Below, piece after piece: positions 49,521-58,629 of a stretch of 64,000 nt of DNA (position 1 is its first letter; the number at the start of each line of letters is the position of its first letter). A program made the translations under genes and the position numbers. Source of the stretch: Microvirga arsenatis (GTDB taxonomy: Bacteria; Pseudomonadota; Alphaproteobacteria; Rhizobiales; Beijerinckiaceae); the NCBI RefSeq assembly GCF_009910705.1, contig NZ_JAAAXJ010000002.1:434001-498000 (forward strand), read 5' to 3'. The notes under the pieces were generated by a model. That model was not told the origin of the DNA. It saw only the letters and a list, made by a program, of their open reading frames with translations, and did not search any database.

Positions 49521-50612
49521 ATGGACGGCTCCGTTTCGGCCGCGATCGAGGTCGATCATCTCCAGGTCAGCTATGGCAGCCAGCGGGTGCTGCACGGGGT
49601 CAGCCTCTCGGTGGCGCCAGGCGAGTTCGTCGCCATCCTGGGCTCGTCCGGCTGCGGCAAGACCACCTTGCTTCGCACCATCGCCGGCTTCCAGAAGGCG
49701 TCCGGCGGCGCCATCCGCCTGTTCGGGCGGGACGTGGTGAACACGCCGCCGGAGAAGCGCGGCATGGCGATGATGTTCCAGTCCTATGCCCTGTGGCCGC
49801 ACATGACCGTGCTCGGCAATGTGGGCTACGGCCTGCGCCTGCGCGGGGTGCCCAAGGAGGAGGTCCGCGCCCGGGTCGCCGCCGTGCTGAAGATGCTCAA
49901 CCTCTCCGGCCTCGAGGACCGCAAGGTGACGGCCCTCTCCGGCGGCCAGCGCCAGCGCGTGGCCCTGGGGCGGGCGCTCGCCATCGAGCCGCCGATCCTG
50001 CTCCTCGACGAGCCCCTGTCCAACCTCGACGCCAAGGTGCGCCTCCAGCTCCGCTCCGAGATCAAGACCCTGCAGAGCCGCCTCGGCTTCACGGCGATCC
50101 ACGTCACCCACGACCGGGAGGAGGCCATGACCATGGCCGACCGGATCGTGGTGATGGATGCGGGCCGCATCGCGCAGGTGGGAACGCCGAAGGAGGTCTA
50201 CGACCATCCCAATTCCCCCTTCGTCGCGAGCTTCATGGGGGCGGAGAACACGCTGGCCCTCGACGTGCGCCCGAGCGGCGCCGGCGTGGAGGTCAGGGCC
50301 GACGACGGCAGCGCGGCGCTTTATGGCGGCAGCGTGCCGGTCGGCGCCGTGACGGCCTATTTTCGCGACGACATCGCTTCGCTCGACGATCCGGACGCCC
50401 GGATCGACGGGTCGATCGTCCTTCCCGGAAAAATCACGCAGAGAACGTATCCGGGAGGGCACTACAGGTACGTGGTCGCCATCGGCAGCCGTCATTTTAC
50501 CGTGACGGACAGCCGCTACCACGAGCTCGACCGTCCGGTGGGCCTGCGCCTGCCGCTGGCGGACCTGCACCTGTTTCCCAACGCTCAGAACACGGGAGGA
50601 CACCATGCGTAA
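49521..50612 (+). CDS. ABC transporter ATP-binding protein (PotA/FbpC-type)
   Basis: A 363-residue ATPase. Walker A is ILGSSGCGKTTLL, the signature is LSGGQRQRVALGRAL, Walker B is ILLLDEPLSNLD and the H-loop is HVTHDREEAM. A C-terminal regulatory OB (TOBE) domain follows, as in iron(III), spermidine and phosphonate importers. It is first of an importer operon and its stop overlaps the binding-protein start by 8 bp. Confidence 0.92.
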   Translation: MDGSVSAAIEVDHLQVSYGSQRVLHGVSLSVAPGEFVAILGSSGCGKTTLLRTIAGFQKASGGAIRLFGRDVVNTPPEKRGMAMMFQSYALWPHMTVLGNVGYGLRLRGVPKEEVRARVAAVLKMLNLSGLEDRKVTALSGGQRQRVALGRALAIEPPILLLDEPLSNLDAKVRLQLRSEIKTLQSRLGFTAIHVTHDREEAMTMADRIVVMDAGRIAQVGTPKEVYDHPNSPFVASFMGAENTLALDVRPSGAGVEVRADDGSAALYGGSVPVGAVTAYFRDDIASLDDPDARIDGSIVLPGKITQRTYPGGHYRYVVAIGSRHFTVTDSRYHELDRPVGLRLPLADLHLFPNAQNTGGHHA

Positions 50613-51738
50613 AGGCCTATTGGCTGCGGGACTCGCAGCCCTTCTCACCAGCGGCGCGGCGAACGCCCAGACCCTCAACGTCGCCACCGCCGGCGACCAG
50701 AACATGGTCGACTACATCAAGGACTATCTCGGCCCGCTCTTCGAGAAGAAGCATCCGGGCGTGAAGGTCGTGGCGGTGGGCACCGGCCCGGGCGACGGCG
50801 GCTCGCAGAAGATCTACGAGAAGCTCGACGCGCAGAAGAAGGCGGGCGCGCCCTCCGACTTCGACGTGGTGGTGGTGCACCAGAAGGCCGCCGGCACCAT
50901 GGTGAAGGAGGAGCTGCTCAAGAAGTACCGCGACCAGATCCCCACCGGCAGCCTCGTCACCCGCGAGACGGCGACCAACGCCCTCGGCACCGACGTGTCG
51001 GGCTACGTCATGCCCATGTTCCACTCGCAGACCGCCATCGCCTACAACCCGGACCTCGTGAAGAACCCGCCCAACAGCTACCCCGAGCTGCGCGAATGGG
51101 TGAGGAAGAACCCCAAGCAGTTCGGCTATAACGGCATCAAGGGCGGCATGTCCGGCGTCGCCTTCGTGGCCGGCTGGGTCGCGGCCTTCGGCGGCGATGC
51201 GGCGAAGCTGGAGAAAGGCCCCTACGATCCGGCCGCCAAGGCCACCTGGGACAAGGCCATGGCCGATCTCAAGGAGTTCAACCAGAACGTCGTCATCACC
51301 CCCGGCAATGCCGGCACCCTCGACATGCTCAACCGGGGCGAGATCGCCATGGGACCCGTGTGGGTCGACATGTTCTACACCTGGAAGGCGGAAGGAAAGC
51401 TTCCCCCCACCATGCGCCTGAAGCTCGTCACCCCCGGCATGCCCGGCCAGCCCATGTACTACGCGATCCCCGCCAAGACCGCGCAGGAGAAGCTCGCCGC
51501 CGAGTTCATCGCGCTCGCCACGAGCCCCGACGTGCAGGCCGAGGGCATCGTCAAGCGCTTCAACTGGTATCCCGGCATCGACGCCAAGAACCTCGAGGGC
51601 AAGCTCGATCAGGCCGCCTGGAAGCAGCTCTTCTCCGACATCCCGCCGGAGACGCTGGCGGCGAACGGCAAGCCGTTCCCCATCGGCCCCTACTTCAACG
51701 ACATCCTCGAAGCCTACGAGAGGAAGGTGGCGAACTAG
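50605..51738 (+). CDS. extracellular solute-binding protein of ABC importer
   Basis: A 377-residue periplasmic protein. The signal peptide is RKGLLAAGLAALLTSGAANA-Q. The mature protein is of the PotD/FbpA class (LNVATAGDQNMVDYIKDYLG, then FEKKHPGVKVVAVGTGPGDG). The ligand cannot be told; iron, polyamine, thiamine or phosphonate-type compounds are possible. It lies between the ATPase and the two permeases. Confidence 0.92.
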   Translation: MRKGLLAAGLAALLTSGAANAQTLNVATAGDQNMVDYIKDYLGPLFEKKHPGVKVVAVGTGPGDGGSQKIYEKLDAQKKAGAPSDFDVVVVHQKAAGTMVKEELLKKYRDQIPTGSLVTRETATNALGTDVSGYVMPMFHSQTAIAYNPDLVKNPPNSYPELREWVRKNPKQFGYNGIKGGMSGVAFVAGWVAAFGGDAAKLEKGPYDPAAKATWDKAMADLKEFNQNVVITPGNAGTLDMLNRGEIAMGPVWVDMFYTWKAEGKLPPTMRLKLVTPGMPGQPMYYAIPAKTAQEKLAAEFIALATSPDVQAEGIVKRFNWYPGIDAKNLEGKLDQAAWKQLFSDIPPETLAANGKPFPIGPYFNDILEAYERKVAN

Positions 51739-51791
51739 CCCCTGCATCACCCGACGCGGACGGCCGGACGGGCCGCCCGCGCCTCCTCCCG

Positions 51792-52661
51792 ATGTCGTCC
51801 CGCGGCACGATCGGACGGTTTTCCACCATGGCGAGACCCTCGTTCTTCGGCCTTCTGCTCATCGCGCCGGCGCTCGCGATGATCGGCGCCCTGTTCCTCT
51901 ACCCGCTCGGGTACTCGCTCGCCGCCGCCTTCACCGACCCGCAGGGCGGCCTCTCGCTCGTGAATTTCGGCAAGGCCTACGAGTTCTACTCCACCGACAT
52001 CCTGTTCACGCTCTTCATCGTCATCACCTCGACGCTGCTCACCGGCCTCGTCTCCATCGCGATCGCGGGAATCCTCACCCTCGGCGAGACGCCCTGGCTG
52101 GTCGCGGCCCTGCGCGCCCTCTACCGCTGGCCGCTCTTCATCCCGTTCATCGTGGCGGCGCAGTGCATGCGCACGTTCCTGGCCAAGAACGGCCTCATGA
52201 ACAACACCTTCGTGGCGCTCGGCATCATGGAGCCGATCCAGGCCACGAGCCTCCTCGACTGGCGCGGCATCATCATCACCTTCGTGTGGAAGCAGGTGCC
52301 CTTCGTCACGCTCATGCTGGCGGGCGCCATGGCCTCCATCGACCGCGCCACCATCGAGGCCGGGCGCAACCTCGGCGCCTCGCGGCTGCGCGTGCTGGTC
52401 GAGATCGTCCTGCCGCAGGTGGCGCAGACGCTGCTCGTCGGCCTCGTCCTCTCCTTCGTCACCATGCTCTCCGTGCTGTCGGTGCCGCTGATGGTGGCGG
52501 GCTCGCAGCCCACCATGCTCACCGTGGACATGGCGTTCCGCATCAACTCCTACGGCGACTACGCCACGGCCAACGCGCTGGGCGTCATCTCCTATGCCAT
52601 CGCCGGAACCGTGGCCTGGATCTACCTGCGCCACTCCGTCAAGCGCGAGGTGCAGGCATGA
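51792..52661 (+). CDS. ABC transporter permease 1
   Basis: A 289-residue inner-membrane permease with about six helices. The EAA loop is seen as EAGRNLGASRLRVLVEIVLP, which contacts the ATPase. A later ATG at 51828 is an alternative start. Its stop overlaps the second permease start (ATGA). It is part of the importer at 49.5-53.6 kb. Confidence 0.9.
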   Translation: MSSRGTIGRFSTMARPSFFGLLLIAPALAMIGALFLYPLGYSLAAAFTDPQGGLSLVNFGKAYEFYSTDILFTLFIVITSTLLTGLVSIAIAGILTLGETPWLVAALRALYRWPLFIPFIVAAQCMRTFLAKNGLMNNTFVALGIMEPIQATSLLDWRGIIITFVWKQVPFVTLMLAGAMASIDRATIEAGRNLGASRLRVLVEIVLPQVAQTLLVGLVLSFVTMLSVLSVPLMVAGSQPTMLTVDMAFRINSYGDYATANALGVISYAIAGTVAWIYLRHSVKREVQA

Positions 52662-53557
52662 GCGGGGAGGTTCATCTGTCCGCCGCCCGCGCGCAGACGC
52701 TCGGACCGCGGGGCGCGGCGCGGGAGCGGTCCTCCCCGGCCGCAGCGCGGGTCTGGGCTTTCGGCGCCACCGCCCTCAAGATGCTGGGCCTCGCCGTCTT
52801 CGCCTTCCTGCTGTTCGGGCCTCTCGCCAACCTCGCCCTGTGGTCGGTGGCGGAGCGCTGGTATGCGCCGTTCAAGCTGCCGGTCTCCTACGGCATGCGC
52901 TACTGGGAGGTGGTCTTCCGCCCCACGGGCGACGCCATGTCGTCGCTGATGACCAGCATCGGCATCGCCTGCCTGACGGTGCTGGTGGCGCTTGCCGTGT
53001 CGATCCCGGCGGGCTACGCGCTCGCGCGCCTCAGGCTGCCGTGGCGCACGGCGCTGATGATCCTGTTCCTGCTGCCCCAGGCCTTTCCGTCGGTGGCGAT
53101 CTACATCAACGTGGCGCGGGTCTTCTACGGCTTCGGGCTCACGGGCACGATCACCGGGGTCGTGCTCGTCCACGCCGCCCACGGCCTGGTCTATTCGGTC
53201 TGGATCGCCGCCGCGGCCTTCGCCGCCGTGGACCGGGACCTGGAGCTCGCCGCCCGCAACATCGGCGCCTCGCCCCTGCGCACCTTCTTCACCGTGACGC
53301 TGCCGCTTGCCGCGCCCGGCATCATGGCGAGCGCCATCTTCGTCTTCCTGGAATCCCTCGACGAATTCACCGGCACCTTCTTCGTCGGCGTGCCCCAGGT
53401 GACCACCCTGCCGCTTCTCCTCTACAACGCCAGCATGGGCGGCAACTACCAGATCGCCTCCATCACGGCCCTCATCCTGCTCGTGCCCTCCGTCGCCTTC
53501 ATGTTCGTCATCGAGCGCTTCCTGAAGGCGGACGTGCTGAGCAAGGTCGGCCAGTAA
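52658..53557 (+). CDS. ABC transporter permease 2
   Basis: A 299-residue permease. The EAA-type loop is LELAARNIGASPLRTFFTVT and six or so helices are spread along the chain. A Pro/Arg-rich 30-residue N-terminal extension precedes the first helix. It is translationally coupled to permease 1. With it, the ATPase and the binding protein it completes a four-component importer. Confidence 0.9.
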   Translation: MSGEVHLSAARAQTLGPRGAARERSSPAAARVWAFGATALKMLGLAVFAFLLFGPLANLALWSVAERWYAPFKLPVSYGMRYWEVVFRPTGDAMSSLMTSIGIACLTVLVALAVSIPAGYALARLRLPWRTALMILFLLPQAFPSVAIYINVARVFYGFGLTGTITGVVLVHAAHGLVYSVWIAAAAFAAVDRDLELAARNIGASPLRTFFTVTLPLAAPGIMASAIFVFLESLDEFTGTFFVGVPQVTTLPLLLYNASMGGNYQIASITALILLVPSVAFMFVIERFLKADVLSKVGQ

Positions 53558-53573
53558 GCCTTTCGGGAATCGC

Positions 53574-54416
53574 ATGATCAGAATCGTCACCTGGAACATT
53601 CAATGGGGCCTCGGCATCGACGGCACCGTCGATCTCGCGCGCATGGTGCGCGAGGCGCGTGCGCTCGCGGATTTCGACGTGCTCTGCCTGCAGGAGGTGT
53701 CGGACAATTTTTCCAGCCTGAAGGGCAATAGCGGCGCCAACCAGTTCGCGGAGCTCGCGGCGCTGCTGCCGGGCTACACCGCGGTGGAGGGCGTGGCGCT
53801 CGACTTGCCCGACGGAGCCGGCCGCCGCCGCCGCTTCGGCAACATGATCCTGTCGCGCCTGCCCGTGGGCCAGGTGCTGCGCTACACCCTGCCCTGGGAG
53901 GCCGCCGCCACCCGCAACATGCCGCGCCTCCTCCTCGAGGCGACGGTGACGACGCCCTCCGGCCCCTTGCGGGTCATGACCACGCATCTGGAATATTCCT
54001 CCGATGCCCTGCGTCGCGCCCAGGTGGAGGGCATCCGCGAGGCGCACCGCACCGCCTGCGCGCGCACCGTCACCCCGCGCGAGGACGGCCCCGGCACCTA
54101 TGTGCGCCTTCCGAGCGCGCCCTCGGCGGTGCTGACCGGGGATTTCAACATGCGTCCGGAGGATCCGGTGAAGCGGCGCATCTCGGAGCCCTTCGCCGAC
54201 GGCGCACCGGCGCTCCTGGATGCCTGGCAGGCGCTTCACCGAGAGGAGCCGCATCCGGCATCGTTCTGCATCTACGACCGCACGAGCAGCGAGCCCCTTT
54301 GCTGCGATTTCGTCTTCGTGACGCAGGACATCGCATCCCGGCTGCGGCGGATCGCCTACGATCAGGAGACCCAGGCTTCCGATCACCAGCCGGTGCTGAT
54401 CGAGCTCGACCTGTGA
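53574..54416 (+). CDS. endonuclease/exonuclease/phosphatase family protein
   Basis: A 280-residue metal-dependent hydrolase. The EEP motifs are all present: IVTWNIQWG, LCLQEVSD, GDFNMRPED and ASDHQPVLIELDL. No signal peptide is seen, so the enzyme acts in the cytoplasm. It lies 16 bp after the second permease, so it is likely part of the importer operon. It may be a phosphodiesterase or phosphatase that processes the imported compound, which would then be an organophosphate. Confidence 0.9.
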   Translation: MIRIVTWNIQWGLGIDGTVDLARMVREARALADFDVLCLQEVSDNFSSLKGNSGANQFAELAALLPGYTAVEGVALDLPDGAGRRRRFGNMILSRLPVGQVLRYTLPWEAAATRNMPRLLLEATVTTPSGPLRVMTTHLEYSSDALRRAQVEGIREAHRTACARTVTPREDGPGTYVRLPSAPSAVLTGDFNMRPEDPVKRRISEPFADGAPALLDAWQALHREEPHPASFCIYDRTSSEPLCCDFVFVTQDIASRLRRIAYDQETQASDHQPVLIELDL

Positions 54417-54504
54417 CCCGGCGCGCCCGGGGCTTGAGGCGGGGCGGCGGCCGGTCCATCTATTCCTCGATCGGGCCATCCGGGATGCAGGGAGATCGAG
54501 GCGC

Positions 54505-55260
54505 ATGGCGAAGGATCCGGTTCTGCCCGTCGACGACGAGGCCCGCGGGCTTGCCAAGAGGCTCATGCGCACCGCGCGCTCGGGGGCTCTGGCCACCAAC
54601 GATGCCGGGAGCGGCACGCCCTTTTCCAGCCTCGTGCAGGTGGGCACGGACCTCGACGGCGCGCCCGTGATCCTGACCTCGCAGCTCTCCCTGCATACCC
54701 GGCTTCTGGAGGCGGATCCGCGCTGCTCGCTGCTTCTCTCCGCCGTCGGCAAGGGCGATCCCCTGGCCCATCCGCGCCTGACCCTTCTGGCCAGGGCCCG
54801 GCGCCTGGAGCGGGAGAGCGGGGAGGCGCAGGCGATCCGCCGCCGCTACCTGCTGCAGCACCCGAAGGCCGAGCTTTACGTGGATTTCCCCGACTTCGCC
54901 TTCTGGCGCCTGGACGTGGCTTCAGGCAGTCTCAACGGCGGCTTCGGCCGCGCCTATCGCATGGCGAAGGAGGACCTGCTCACGGACATTTCCGGTTTCT
55001 TCGACTTCTACGATTTCGAGGCCGGAGCCATCGCGCACATGAACGAGGATCACGCCGATGCGGTGGCGCTCTACGCCATGCGGCTCTGCGGCGCCCGCGA
55101 GGGCGCCTGGCGCCTCGTCGGCATCGATCCGGAAGGGATCCAGATGGCGCTCGGCGACGAGATCCTGCGCCTGCCTTTCCCGAAGCCGCTCACCGGCCCG
55201 CACGAGGTGCGGCCGATGCTGATCAGGCTTGCGAACGAGGCGAGGGGCCGGGAGGGCTGA
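54505..55260 (+). CDS. HugZ-like FMN split-barrel protein with DUF2470
   Basis: A 251-residue protein. The N-terminal pyridoxamine-phosphate-oxidase-like split barrel (RSGALATNDAGSGTPFSSLV) is followed by a DUF2470 domain with the conserved GAIAHMNEDHADAVALYAM. This pairing is found in HugZ-type haem-utilisation proteins, but the haem-binding role here is inferred only from that. It is preceded by 88 bp of gap, so it may have its own promoter. Confidence 0.88.
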   Translation: MAKDPVLPVDDEARGLAKRLMRTARSGALATNDAGSGTPFSSLVQVGTDLDGAPVILTSQLSLHTRLLEADPRCSLLLSAVGKGDPLAHPRLTLLARARRLERESGEAQAIRRRYLLQHPKAELYVDFPDFAFWRLDVASGSLNGGFGRAYRMAKEDLLTDISGFFDFYDFEAGAIAHMNEDHADAVALYAMRLCGAREGAWRLVGIDPEGIQMALGDEILRLPFPKPLTGPHEVRPMLIRLANEARGREG

Positions 55261-55269
55261 GGACCGCCG

Positions 55270-57024
55270 TCACTCCGGAACGCCGGCGAGCTGGAGCGCG
55301 TCGAGGTAGCGCTGGCCGAAGGCCTGGTCGCGCCAGGGATTGATCTGGCGCTGCAGGGTGAGGGTATAGGTGGGAAAGGCCTCCATCAGGCGATTTGCGG
55401 CAGCCCTGGCCTCGTCGAGGCGCCCGAGCCCCACCAGCGCTCCGATGACGACCCGGTAGGACGAGCCGTAGCCCGGCATCTCCCGAAGGGCCATCTCGCC
55501 CCATTTCAGCGCGTCCTCGAACTGCTCGAGCATGAGGTAGCTCATGCCGATGCCGGACAGCGCGATGCCCTTCTCGGGATCGACCGGGCTCAGGCGCATG
55601 GCCTTGTGGAAGTGGTCGATGGCGATCAGCGGACGGCTCGAATGGGTGTTGACCCAGCCGCTGCTCGTGTAGCTCTGGGCGGAGTTCGGGTTGAGGTAGA
55701 GGGAGCGCTCGATGGCGGCGAGCGCGGCCTCGTAGTCCCTGGCGCTGTAGGCCAGAACCTGGGCGGCGAAGCGCAGGCTCGTCGGATCGTCGCGCGCCTC
55801 CGCCATCACCTCGCGCGCCATGCGGATCGCCACGCGGATGTCGTCCGGCTCGTGCCAGCACTGGCTCACCGAGATGCTGCGGATATAGGCGCCGAGCGCC
55901 TTGGCAAGGGTGAAGCGGGGATCGATGCTGAGCGCCTCGTTGGTGAGCTTGCGCACGTCGGCGAAGCCCTCCCGTGTCATCTTGTAGAAGCAGGGCAGGG
56001 CGCGAAGATACAGGTCGTAGGCGCTCACGAAGGCGGTGGGCTTGTTGTTGGCCTGGCGGATCTCCTCCAGCCGGATGCTGGGCTCCACCGCGCCGACGAC
56101 GCTTTCCGTCACCCGATCCTGGAGATCGAAGATGTCGCTCAGATCTCCCTCGAAGCGGTCGGCCCAGACATGGTGCCCGGTGGTGCCGTCGATGAGCTGG
56201 CCCACGATGCGCACCCGCGATCCCGCCTTGCGGATGCTGCCCTCCAGCACGTAGCGGACGCCCAGTTCGCGCGAGACCTGCCTCACGTCCACCGCGCGGC
56301 CCTTGTAGGTGAAGGAGGAGTTGCGTGCGATGACGAAGAAGGACCGCACCCGGCTCAGGCCCGTGATGATGTCCTCCACCAGGCCGTCCGCGAAATAGTC
56401 CTGCTCCGGGTCGCCGCTCAGGTTCGTGAAGGGCAGCACCGCGATCGAGGGTCGGTCCGGGAGAGGCAGGGCCATGCCGTATTCCGCAGCGCCTGCGCCC
56501 GCGGAGCCCGAGGCGAGGGCATAGGCCCTCACGGGCTCCTCCAGGTTCTTCACCTTCTGCGGCCCGAGATCCGTGAAGGTGAAGGGCAGGAGCTTGCGCA
56601 CATAGGCATAGGCCGTCTCCGAGATGCAGATGCAGCCCGGCCGGGCGAGCTCCTGCAGGCGGGCGGCGACATTGACGCCCTCGCCGAGAAGATCGCCGCC
56701 CCGCACCACCACGTCGCCCACGTGCACCCCGATCCGGAATCGCAGGCTCGAACCCTCCGGCTCCTGGTCGAGCCGATCCTGGACCTCGACCGCGCATTGG
56801 ACGGCGCTGACCGCGCTCGGGAACTCGGCGAGAAGGCTGTCGCCGGCCGTGTTGGCGATCCGTCCGCCGTTTTCGTCGATGAGACCGTCCATGATCGCGC
56901 GCCGGACGGTCAGGGCGCGCAGCGTTCCGGCCTCGTCGGCCTCCATCAGGCGCGAGTAGCCCGCAACGTCGGCGGCAAAGATCGCCGCCAGCCGCCGCTC
57001 GACCTTCTGCTTCTGCGGATCCAT
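55270..57024 (-). CDS. adenylate/guanylate cyclase with TPR repeats
   Basis: A 584-residue protein. The N-terminal class III cyclase domain has RRLAAIFAADVAGYSRLMEA (metal Asp), then GDSLLAEFPSAVSAVQCAVE and LGEGVNVAARLQELARPG. A central FGGY-like linker region (VLPFTNLSGDPEQDYFADGL) precedes several TPR-like repeats toward the C-terminus. Such proteins are common in Hyphomicrobiales. The second messenger is cAMP or cGMP. It is convergent with the HugZ-like gene. Confidence 0.9.
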   Translation of the reverse strand: MDPQKQKVERRLAAIFAADVAGYSRLMEADEAGTLRALTVRRAIMDGLIDENGGRIANTAGDSLLAEFPSAVSAVQCAVEVQDRLDQEPEGSSLRFRIGVHVGDVVVRGGDLLGEGVNVAARLQELARPGCICISETAYAYVRKLLPFTFTDLGPQKVKNLEEPVRAYALASGSAGAGAAEYGMALPLPDRPSIAVLPFTNLSGDPEQDYFADGLVEDIITGLSRVRSFFVIARNSSFTYKGRAVDVRQVSRELGVRYVLEGSIRKAGSRVRIVGQLIDGTTGHHVWADRFEGDLSDIFDLQDRVTESVVGAVEPSIRLEEIRQANNKPTAFVSAYDLYLRALPCFYKMTREGFADVRKLTNEALSIDPRFTLAKALGAYIRSISVSQCWHEPDDIRVAIRMAREVMAEARDDPTSLRFAAQVLAYSARDYEAALAAIERSLYLNPNSAQSYTSSGWVNTHSSRPLIAIDHFHKAMRLSPVDPEKGIALSGIGMSYLMLEQFEDALKWGEMALREMPGYGSSYRVVIGALVGLGRLDEARAAANRLMEAFPTYTLTLQRQINPWRDQAFGQRYLDALQLAGVPE

Positions 57025-57130
57025 GGCAGCCTCAGGGCGTGGTCGCGGCTATTGTGCTTCCGTTTGGGAAGGCCGTCCAGCGTCACTGCCGTCGAATCTC
57101 TGCGGCGTCGGGCTTTCCCCTGCGGGGCGT

Positions 57131-57292
57131 CTAGCTCACGCCCTCGTCCTGCTTCCTCTCGCAGTCCCGCTTCGGGGTCTGCTGCGGAGCCCGCTGCTCC
57201 TGGGCGATCACGGTGTCCTCCCGGGGCGCCTCGGTGGCGAAGGACGGAACGGCGACGGTGGCGAGCAAGGCAAGGGAGAGGATGCGGAGCAT
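57131..57292 (-). CDS. small secreted protein
   Basis: A 53-residue protein: MLRILSLALLATVAVPSFAT (signal, cleavage after FA) and then EAPREDTVIAQEQRAPQQTP and a Lys/Glu tail with one Cys. AGGGAA lies just upstream of the ATG at 57292. No family is recognised. It is too short for standard gene calls but has a clear signal peptide. Confidence 0.55.
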   Translation of the reverse strand: MLRILSLALLATVAVPSFATEAPREDTVIAQEQRAPQQTPKRDCERKQDEGVS

Positions 57293-57422
57293 GGCTGTCG
57301 TTCCCTGTGGAGGCGCCCCGATGCTAGGGCCATGCGGACCCGCTGGCCAGCCCGTTTCGACCGCGAAAACCGGTCCTCACGCCCTCTTGAAAACCGGAAA
57401 AGCCGTTCCTAACATCAAGAAC

Positions 57423-57503
57423 GCCAAGGCTTTTCAACGGCTTGGCAGGACGGGCGCCGGCGGGTGTCCGGCGCTCTCGGACCCATGTTGCTCAATGGAG
57501 GAT
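57423..57503 (+). promoter_or_regulatory. ROSE-type RNA thermometer leader
   Basis: The leader of the Hsp20 gene forms GCCAAG/CTTGGC (57423-57446), then GCGCCGG/CCGGCGC (57454-57474). A third hairpin pairs CCCATGTTGCT with the AATGGAGG ribosome site (57482-57501). The TTGCT...GGAGG pairing near the start codon is the ROSE hallmark in rhizobial small heat-shock genes. Melting on heating would open the ribosome site. Confidence 0.75.
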
Positions 57504-57509
57504 ATGGCG

Positions 57510-57995
57510 ATGAGATCAGCTTTCGACTTCTCTCCCCTGTACCGTTCGACGGTCGGCTTCGACCGTCTCTTCGACATGCTCGACCAGTCCGCGCAGGTCG
57601 AGTCCATGACCAACTGGCCGCCCTACAACATCGAGAAGCTGGGCGAGGACCAGTACGTCGTCACCATGGCGATCGCGGGCTTCTCCGCCGACGAGATCGA
57701 GGTCGTGCAGAAGGAGAGCCAGCTCGTCGTGACAGGCCAGAAGAAGGGTTCCGACGACGGCAAGCAGTATCTGCACCGCGGCATCGCGACCCGCGCCTTC
57801 AAGCAGACCTTCAACCTCGCCGACCACGTGAAGGTCACCGGCGCGAGCCTCGAGAACGGGTTGCTCACGGTCGACCTCAAGCGCGAGGTGCCCGAGGCGC
57901 TCAAACCCCGCCGGATCGAGATCAAGTCCGCCGGCGCGAAGAGTCTCGCTCAGGACAACCAGCCTGCGCAGATCGAGCACGGCAAGGCCGCGTAA
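57510..57995 (+). CDS. Hsp20/alpha-crystallin small heat-shock protein 1
   Basis: A 161-residue small chaperone. The start MRSAFDFSPLYRSTVGFDRL is the IbpA-like N-terminus. The alpha-crystallin domain has YVVTMAIAGFSADEIEV and the C-terminal IEI-like motif lies in RRIEIKSA. It holds unfolding proteins for refolding. The ATG at 57510 is 8 bases after GGAGG; one at 57504 is too close. It lies under the ROSE-type leader. Confidence 0.9.
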   Translation: MRSAFDFSPLYRSTVGFDRLFDMLDQSAQVESMTNWPPYNIEKLGEDQYVVTMAIAGFSADEIEVVQKESQLVVTGQKKGSDDGKQYLHRGIATRAFKQTFNLADHVKVTGASLENGLLTVDLKREVPEALKPRRIEIKSAGAKSLAQDNQPAQIEHGKAA

Positions 57996-58017
57996 GGTCG
58001 GCTCCCATCGCTGCAAC

Positions 58018-58041
58018 GGCGCCGGCCGCGTCGCCGGCGCC
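58018..58041 (+). promoter_or_regulatory. hairpin between the two hsp20 genes
   Basis: GGCGCCGGC pairs perfectly with GCCGGCGCC around CGCGTC. There is no T-run, so it may be an RNA-processing or partial termination signal between the two heat-shock genes. Confidence 0.5.
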
Positions 58042-58049
58042 GAACCCAA

Positions 58050-58089
58050 GGGCTTGGATTCATGGGCTTGGATTCATGGGCTCGGATGA
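58050..58089 (+). repeat. 14-bp tandem repeat before the second hsp20
   Basis: GGGCTTGGATTCAT is repeated twice in tandem (58050-58077), followed by a partial third copy GGGCTCGGAT that runs into the ribosome site of the second hsp20. A slipped duplication or a leader structure is possible. Confidence 0.65.
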
Positions 58090-58103
58090 AGGAGGATAGC
58101 ATC

Positions 58104-58619
58104 ATGAACATGCGCGATCTCATTCCCTGGGGTCGCAATCATCAGGCGACCCCGAGCCGCTACCGCGAGGAGGGCGATCCCTTCATGACCCTCCATCGGG
58201 AGATGAACCGCCTCTTCGACGACGTCTTCCGCAGCTTCGACATGGCCCCGTTCGGCGCCCTGGGCCGCCTGGCGGCCTGGCCGAGCGTGGAGGTCGTCGA
58301 GAATGACAAGGACGTGCGGATTTGCGCCGAACTGCCGGGCCTCGACGAGAAGGACGTCGAGGTGCTGATGGGCGAGGGGGTGCTCACCATCCGCGGCGAG
58401 AAGAAGTCCGAGGTGGAGGACAAGGAGCGCGCCTTCAGCGAGCGCACCTATGGCCGCTTCGAGCGCCGCATCCCGCTCCCCTGGGAGGTGCAGGAGGACA
58501 AGATCGACGCCGCCTTCAGGAACGGCGTTCTCACCGTCACCCTGCCCAAGTCGGCGGAGAGCCGCCCGCAGGTGAAGCGCATCGCCATCAACCGCGGGGG
58601 CGAGGAGACCAAGCACTAG
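58104..58619 (+). CDS. Hsp20/alpha-crystallin small heat-shock protein 2
   Basis: A 171-residue chaperone of the class A/HspC type. The N-terminus NMRDLIPWGRNHQATPSRYR is followed by FMTLHREMNRLFDDVFRSFD. The alpha-crystallin domain (VRICAELPGLDEKDVEVLMG) and GVLTVTLPKSAESRP are typical. AAGGAGG precedes the ATG at 58104. It lies 108 bp after the first hsp20, but its own leader has no clear ROSE element. Confidence 0.92.
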   Translation: MNMRDLIPWGRNHQATPSRYREEGDPFMTLHREMNRLFDDVFRSFDMAPFGALGRLAAWPSVEVVENDKDVRICAELPGLDEKDVEVLMGEGVLTIRGEKKSEVEDKERAFSERTYGRFERRIPLPWEVQEDKIDAAFRNGVLTVTLPKSAESRPQVKRIAINRGGEETKH

Positions 58620-58629
58620 GCTCATGACC

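Noticed and set aside
55606-57327. 573-codon open frame on the plus strand
   Set aside because: It mirrors the cyclase-TPR gene on the minus strand; low-complexity His/Arg/Gly-rich translation, no domain.
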